From Pseudomonadota bacterium (GTDB lineage Bacteria > Pseudomonadota > Alphaproteobacteria > Sphingomonadales > Sphingomonadaceae), in NCBI GenBank assembly GCA_021849075.1, contig JAJZTH010000019.1, positions 1 through 64,000 on the forward strand: 64,000 bases of DNA, read 5' to 3'. Positions within the stretch are counted from its first letter, which is position 1, and each line of letters starts with the position of its first letter. The translations under genes and the position numbers were made by a program. This document shows, in pieces, positions 60,104 through 64,000 of the stretch. Below the pieces are notes generated by a model. The model saw only the letters and a program-made list of their open reading frames with translations. It searched no databases and had not been told where the DNA came from.

Positions 60104-62560
60104 ATGTCGTATCGCGCAAGACTGAAAATGGGGCTGTTATCCGCGACGATCATATCGGGCGCCGTCGCCGCCATGCCCGCCATGGCGCAAAGCGCCGCCG
60201 AAGCCGCTGACGAAGGCGACATGATCGTCGTTACGGGCACCCGCCGCAGCACGACGCTGATGGAAACGCCGATCAACATCACCGCGATCGGGGCCAAGGA
60301 ACTGGCGGCCGAACGGATTGACGACATCAAGGATCTGGGCGCCTTCACGCCGGGCATCACCGTTGCCGACAATGGCCCGCGCGGCGCCGCCACCATCGTC
60401 ATGCGCGGCCTCGCCTCAGACGGCGCTGGCGCTTCGGGCAGCAACGCCAACAGCGCGGTCGGCACCTATCTGGGCGAAGTGCCGCTCTATCTCGACTTCA
60501 AGCTGATGGATATCGAGCGCGTCGAAACGCTGCTCGGTCCGCAAGGCACGCTCTATGGCCTGGGCACGCTGGCGGGCGCGATCCGCTACATTCCCAACCG
60601 CCCGGACGTCACCAAATTCTCGGCCGAAGTCCATGGCCGCGCCTATGACGTCGCCCATTCCAAGGGGCTGGGCTATGTCGGCGACGTGACGCTGAACATC
60701 CCGATCATCAAGGATGTCATGGCGTTCCGCACCTCCACCGGCTATTATTACGACCCCGGCTTCATCGACAATCCGTTCTTGGTGAAGACGCTGGGCGTCT
60801 CCCTTCCGCAGCCCGGCACGCTGGAAAATCCGGCCGGAACGCAGGCGCAGCGGGACGAGAATTTCGCAGGCAAGAAGGATGTGAACTTCGAAAAGACGTT
60901 CAGCAGCCGCAACCAGCTCGGCATTTCGGTGCCCGATTTCAACGCCTATCTGACCTATGTCTTCCAGCAGACCAAGACGGACGGCATTCAGGGCAATTCC
61001 GCCGGCGTCCTTGGCGAAGGCAAATATGAAAATGCCGCGCGCATGCTGACCCCGTCCAACCGCAAGTCGCAACTGGTCAGCCTGGAAATGGAAGCGCAGC
61101 TGGGCGATGTGGCGCAGGCGATCTGGACGTCGGCCTACACCAAGCAGAACGTCAACCAGATTGGCGACGTCACCAACCTGCTGATCGAACTCGATTACGA
61201 TTATGAACTGTTCCCGGCCTTTGCCGGCTACACCACCAGCGGATCGACCAAGCGCGACCAGTTCAATCAGGAAATCCGGCTGGTTTCCACCCATGGCGGC
61301 CCCATCAGCTGGGTGCTGGGCGGCTTCTTCAACTATCAGAAGTTCAAGTCCGACGGCGTGGAAACCCTGCCCGGCTTCGCAGCCTTCGCCGCCTCGCCGA
61401 CCGGCAGCGACATTTACGGCGGCTTCTATGACGGCCTGGTCCGTCCCGATGACGCGGAATATGTGTCCTTCACCCGGTCCAAGACCGAAGAACAGGCCGT
61501 GTTCGGCGAAGTGACGATTAAGCCGACCAGCAAGTGGCAGATCACGGGCGGCGGCCGCTATTTCCGCTATGACACGTCGATCACCGGCGGGTCGGACACG
61601 CCGATGACTCCGGGCGGCCGTCGTCGCATGCCCTATCCCAGCCTGGAAATCGCGGCATCGCGCGTGCGCAGCGGATCGGCCAGCGATGACGGCTTCGTGT
61701 GGAAGGCCAACACCTCCTACACCTTCTCGCCGGCCCTGATGGCCTATGCCACCTACAGCACCGGCTATCGCATCGGCGGCGTCAATCGCGTCGCGCCCTG
61801 CACCTTCGCGCCGCCGCCGGCTCCGCCGCCGCCGGGCCAGAATTTGTGCGCCCTGCCCAACGAACTGGCCTATGGCCCGGACAAGACCAAGAATATCGAA
61901 CTGGGCGTGCGCGGGGCGCTGTTCGGTGGTCGCCTGACCGGCACGGTGTCGGTGTTCCAGGTCAAGTGGGACGGCATCCAGCTGGGTACGCAGACCTTCT
62001 ATGGCAGCATCGGCATCACCGCCAACGCAGGCAAGGCGCGCAGCCGCGGCGTCGACTTCTCGTTCAACGCCCGCGTGACCGACCAGTTCTCGCTGCGCGG
62101 CAACTATAGCTACCTGAACGCGAAGCTGACCGAGGATGCCCCGGACCTGCTGTCGCCCTATGAAGGGTCGGGCGACGTCTTTTCCGGCGACCGCCTGCCC
62201 GGGTCGGCCAAGAACAAGGGCGCGCTGGCCGCGGTCTACACGGTGCCGATGGGCGACAATGAACTGGCGCTCAACTGGACCGCGACCTATACCGGCGGCA
62301 TCATGACGTCGGTTGGCGGACGCGCCGGTGGCGAACGCCTGCCTTCCTATGTGCTGCACCGCGCATCGGCGACCTACCAGACCGAACATTGGGACCTGTC
62401 GCTGTTCGCCAACAACATCTTCGACAAATATGCCGTATCCGGCACGTCGAGCGACCTGACCCGCGCCGGCATCGTCAATGACGGCGTCCTCTATCGCGGC
62501 TATGGCTATGGCGTCGTCCAGCCCCGCGTCGTGGGCGTGGAGGGTCGGGTCAAATTCTGA
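60104..62560 (+). CDS. TonB-dependent outer membrane receptor
   Basis: 818 residues from ATG 60104 (GAAGGGG upstream). The signal peptide ends AMAQS near residue 30 and the TonB box is IVVTGTRRS. The plug domain runs to about 160 with METPINITAIGAKEL, GATIVMRGL-like sequence and the IERVETLLGPQGTLYGLGTLAGAIRYI signature. A 22-strand barrel ends in RVVGVEGRVKF with terminal Phe. Sphingomonad receptors of this group import many non-iron substrates. Sharing a promoter module with the ureohydrolases suggests it takes up their substrate. A Pro-rich, Cys-flanked loop (CTFAPPPAPPPPGQNLC) lies in an extracellular part. Confidence 0.93.
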   Translation: MSYRARLKMGLLSATIISGAVAAMPAMAQSAAEAADEGDMIVVTGTRRSTTLMETPINITAIGAKELAAERIDDIKDLGAFTPGITVADNGPRGAATIVMRGLASDGAGASGSNANSAVGTYLGEVPLYLDFKLMDIERVETLLGPQGTLYGLGTLAGAIRYIPNRPDVTKFSAEVHGRAYDVAHSKGLGYVGDVTLNIPIIKDVMAFRTSTGYYYDPGFIDNPFLVKTLGVSLPQPGTLENPAGTQAQRDENFAGKKDVNFEKTFSSRNQLGISVPDFNAYLTYVFQQTKTDGIQGNSAGVLGEGKYENAARMLTPSNRKSQLVSLEMEAQLGDVAQAIWTSAYTKQNVNQIGDVTNLLIELDYDYELFPAFAGYTTSGSTKRDQFNQEIRLVSTHGGPISWVLGGFFNYQKFKSDGVETLPGFAAFAASPTGSDIYGGFYDGLVRPDDAEYVSFTRSKTEEQAVFGEVTIKPTSKWQITGGGRYFRYDTSITGGSDTPMTPGGRRRMPYPSLEIAASRVRSGSASDDGFVWKANTSYTFSPALMAYATYSTGYRIGGVNRVAPCTFAPPPAPPPPGQNLCALPNELAYGPDKTKNIELGVRGALFGGRLTGTVSVFQVKWDGIQLGTQTFYGSIGITANAGKARSRGVDFSFNARVTDQFSLRGNYSYLNAKLTEDAPDLLSPYEGSGDVFSGDRLPGSAKNKGALAAVYTVPMGDNELALNWTATYTGGIMTSVGGRAGGERLPSYVLHRASATYQTEHWDLSLFANNIFDKYAVSGTSSDLTRAGIVNDGVLYRGYGYGVVQPRVVGVEGRVKF

Positions 62561-62585
62561 TCCGCACCATCGCCATGTGAAACAG

Positions 62586-62620
62586 AAGGGGCGCTCTTCC
62601 GATGGAAGGGCGCCCTTTTT
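62586..62620 (+). terminator. Terminator of the TonB receptor gene
   Basis: AAGGGGCGCTCTTCC pairs with GGAAGGGCGCCCTT with one bulge and is followed by a run of T, 26 bases past the stop codon. Confidence 0.9.
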
Positions 62621-62808
62621 GATACGGTTCTGCATGCCGATATGCGGCGCAGGCAGAAGCAGACATGACCTAAGCCATTGAAAAGACATATGCCCTTTCG
62701 CTAACTTTACACACTTCGCGCATATGCGCGATGAAAAGTGAAATTTGCACCGAAATAAGAGCCTTAATCCAAAGGCTTAGTATTTTGCAGCGGCGATAGG
62801 AAAGATTA
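62621..62808. other. AT-richer non-coding stretch
   Basis: No gene is visible. The bases are clearly more AT-rich than the pathway genes to the left. A 12-base palindrome GCGCATATGCGC lies near 62717-62728. The stretch marks the change from the conserved cluster to an accessory region. Confidence 0.4.
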
Positions 62809-63224
62809 GGTTTCGTGGACAAAGGTTGACTTAGGCATTTCTGGTTGATTCAACGCTGTCTCTTGGAGGGGCGTTGGGCGAGCGGATTGGGCTTTCGGAC
62901 GAGGAATGGGCGATTATCAGCGCGGTTTTGCCGTCTGAACAAGGTCGCGGCTGCCGTCCGGCGCGAGATAACCGGCTGTATACGAGGGCATGATGTGGAT
63001 TGCCCGAACAGGTTCGCAATGGTGACACTTGCCCAACGAATATGGCAAATGGAACAGCGTGTTCCGACGTTATCGGCGATGGGTGACGACCGGAGTGTTC
63101 GACGCGATGCTCGAAACGCTGGCCGAAACCAAGCTTTACGCACGGTGCGATGCCAAAGGACACCCGTTCGGCTTCATCACTCTCCTCGCTGACCTAAACT
63201 GGACACCCTTTGTCCACGACAACC
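62809..63224 (+). mobile_element. Decayed IS5-family-like insertion sequence, internally deleted
   Basis: Terminal inverted repeats are recognisable: GGTTTCGTGGACAAAGG at 62809-62825 and CCCTTTGTCCACGACAACC at 63206-63224. In between lie transposase pieces: GLSDEEWAIISAVLPSEQGRGCRPARDNRL, a one-base frameshift near 62988, then MMWIARTGSQW followed by a stop where family members have Arg. Next come LPNEYGKWNSVFRRYRRWVTTGVFDAML and a jump to ARCDAKGHPFGF. The central catalytic part is missing, so the element is inactive and about 415 bases long. Confidence 0.75.
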
Positions 63225-63404
63225 TAGACAATGCGTGAACAACGCAAGCCCGGTTCCACATAGGCATGTGTCGGCGAACAAGCCGCTCGCCGACACGACT
63301 GGTCTGGTTGCAGGCGGCTATCTGCCGCTGCGCCATAATAGTCTATGAATGACAATATTCTGATTTTTAGTGAATATTCTAAAATTTCCTGACAAGGAAC
63401 CCAT
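63225..63404. other. Non-coding gap with one hairpin
   Basis: GTGTCGGCGA and TCGCCGACAC (about 63269-63297) form a 10-bp stem with a nine-base loop. The rest is AT-rich with no gene seen. The hairpin has no T run on either strand. Confidence 0.4.
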
Positions 63405-64000
63405 TCACAACTTGGTCAGTTTCGCGATCCCTGGAATGATCTGCAAAGATGATAATCCTGTAACCTGAAGTTTCTCGGGCGCTCCGACAAGATCTACAAA
63501 TGATTTGATCAGACCCACCATACCGAAATCGTGCGAAGTCCTTCTCGTAGGAAACCCGTCCGCTCCTATCTCACTGAACGTCGGCGCCGCGAAGCGCCTG
63601 CCATCGGGCCAGTCCGGCCAATATCCGGTGGCCCAATCCTCAACATAATAATCGCATCCGCTTTTAAGATACGGGAAGGTCGCTTCGAAACAGGATTGGG
63701 TCAATTCCGCGACATGGCTCGCATCATCGATAATGATATCTGCGCCATCAGGGACATAAGCATCAAAAATGGCTCTCAACCCCTCGCGATCGGCCTGATC
63801 GCCTTTGACCAATGTTATATTGGATGACTGGGTGTGAACGCGATCCGGAAGTTGATCTATACCAATAATCGACGAATTCGGGAAATATTGAGCAAGTGTT
63901 TCAAGAAACTGCCCGCGGAATACGCCTATTTCAATTATTTTTAACGCTTCATTTCGTCGATCAGAAAAATTTTTCTCATAAAAATCGAGATAGCTTGGTG
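63405..64000 (-). CDS. Class I SAM-dependent methyltransferase-like protein (partial, 5' end outside window)
   Basis: The frame stays open from the right edge to a stop at 63405, giving about 198 residues. Motif I can be read as IIEIGVFRGQFLETLAQYFPNSSIIGIDQ with the acidic residue ending strand 2. DADIIIDDASH-like sequence (GADIIIDDASHVAELTQ) and YLKSGCDYYVEDW follow, as in methyltransferase_24 / cephalosporin-hydroxylase-like enzymes that often modify glycans or natural products. Base composition is AT-rich compared with the rest of the window, suggesting acquisition. The true start lies beyond 64000. The substrate is unknown. Confidence 0.7.
   Translation of the reverse strand, partial: PSYLDFYEKNFSDRRNEALKIIEIGVFRGQFLETLAQYFPNSSIIGIDQLPDRVHTQSSNITLVKGDQADREGLRAIFDAYVPDGADIIIDDASHVAELTQSCFEATFPYLKSGCDYYVEDWATGYWPDWPDGRRFAAPTFSEIGADGFPTRRTSHDFGMVGLIKSFVDLVGAPEKLQVTGLSSLQIIPGIAKLTKL

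Noticed and set aside
60416..62689. 757-codon open frame opposite the TonB receptor
   Set aside because: Antisense shadow of a protein with a complete plug and barrel; the translation has no recognisable domain.
63136..63336. 66-codon minus-strand frame over the end of the IS remnant
   Set aside because: It runs across the inverted repeat of the decayed IS and matches no transposase in that direction.
1..64000. CRISPR array or prophage structural genes
   Set aside because: No regularly spaced direct repeats and no capsid, portal, terminase or tail genes were seen; the integrase belongs to the P4/island type.

Overview
The window is GC-rich and gene-dense, and looks like the chromosome of a sphingomonad-type alphaproteobacterium (Sphingobium/Sphingomonas group). 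The evidence is the set of families present: a 180-kDa NAD-glutamate dehydrogenase, a ChvG/ChvI-HprK-RapZ-EIIA-HPr block, a tad/cpa pilus locus, a sphingomonad-style TonB receptor and short REP-like palindromes. The assignment rests on recognising families, not on a search.

Layout. (1) 1-9072 is an accessory segment bounded on the right by a tRNA-Thr(CGT) gene with a P4-type integrase beside its 3' end. It carries an AddB-like Fe-S nuclease, a UvrD/AddA-like helicase, a broken 3'-5' exonuclease and a ParS/Xre-RES toxin-antitoxin pair. Helicase and exonuclease are both cut off at one convergent junction near 5930. (2) 9339-30773 is core chromosome: PAS protein, NAD-GDH, an MlaA-like protein, an operon of PepSY, DUF2271, DUF4198 and ApbE (probable extracytoplasmic flavin electron transfer, with a Fur-like operator), ferredoxin-NADP reductase, PEP carboxykinase, ChvI/ChvG, the regulatory PTS genes, a nucleotidyltransferase and a flippase. 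(3) 30799-40615 holds an oxidoreductase/hydrolase pair, the tad pilus genes cpaABCDE-tadB-tadC (without cpaF) and a DUF2147 protein. (4) 40626-62560 is the most interesting part, described next. (5) 62561-64000 is more AT-rich, with a decayed IS and the end of a methyltransferase gene.

Region 4 contains urtABCDE (urea ABC importer), a PpiC-like protein plus HupE/UreJ permease, a complete quinohemoprotein amine dehydrogenase (QHNDH) operon qhpA-D-C-B-G-F-E, three consecutive arginase/agmatinase-family ureohydrolases with N-terminal export or anchor signals, and a divergent TonB receptor. Four promoters here (urtA, qhpA, ureohydrolase operon, TonB receptor) share one layout: TACGTCAWWTG followed 38-40 bases downstream by TAG(C/G)CTTT. 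I propose a co-regulated envelope pathway. A guanidino compound enters through the TonB receptor. Exported ureohydrolases split it into urea and a primary amine. UrtABCDE imports the urea. QHNDH oxidises the amine in the periplasm and passes electrons to the respiratory chain. HupE may supply nickel or cobalt. Gene families and promoter motifs are read from the sequence; substrate, localisation of ureohydrolases 1 and 3, and the regulator are inference.
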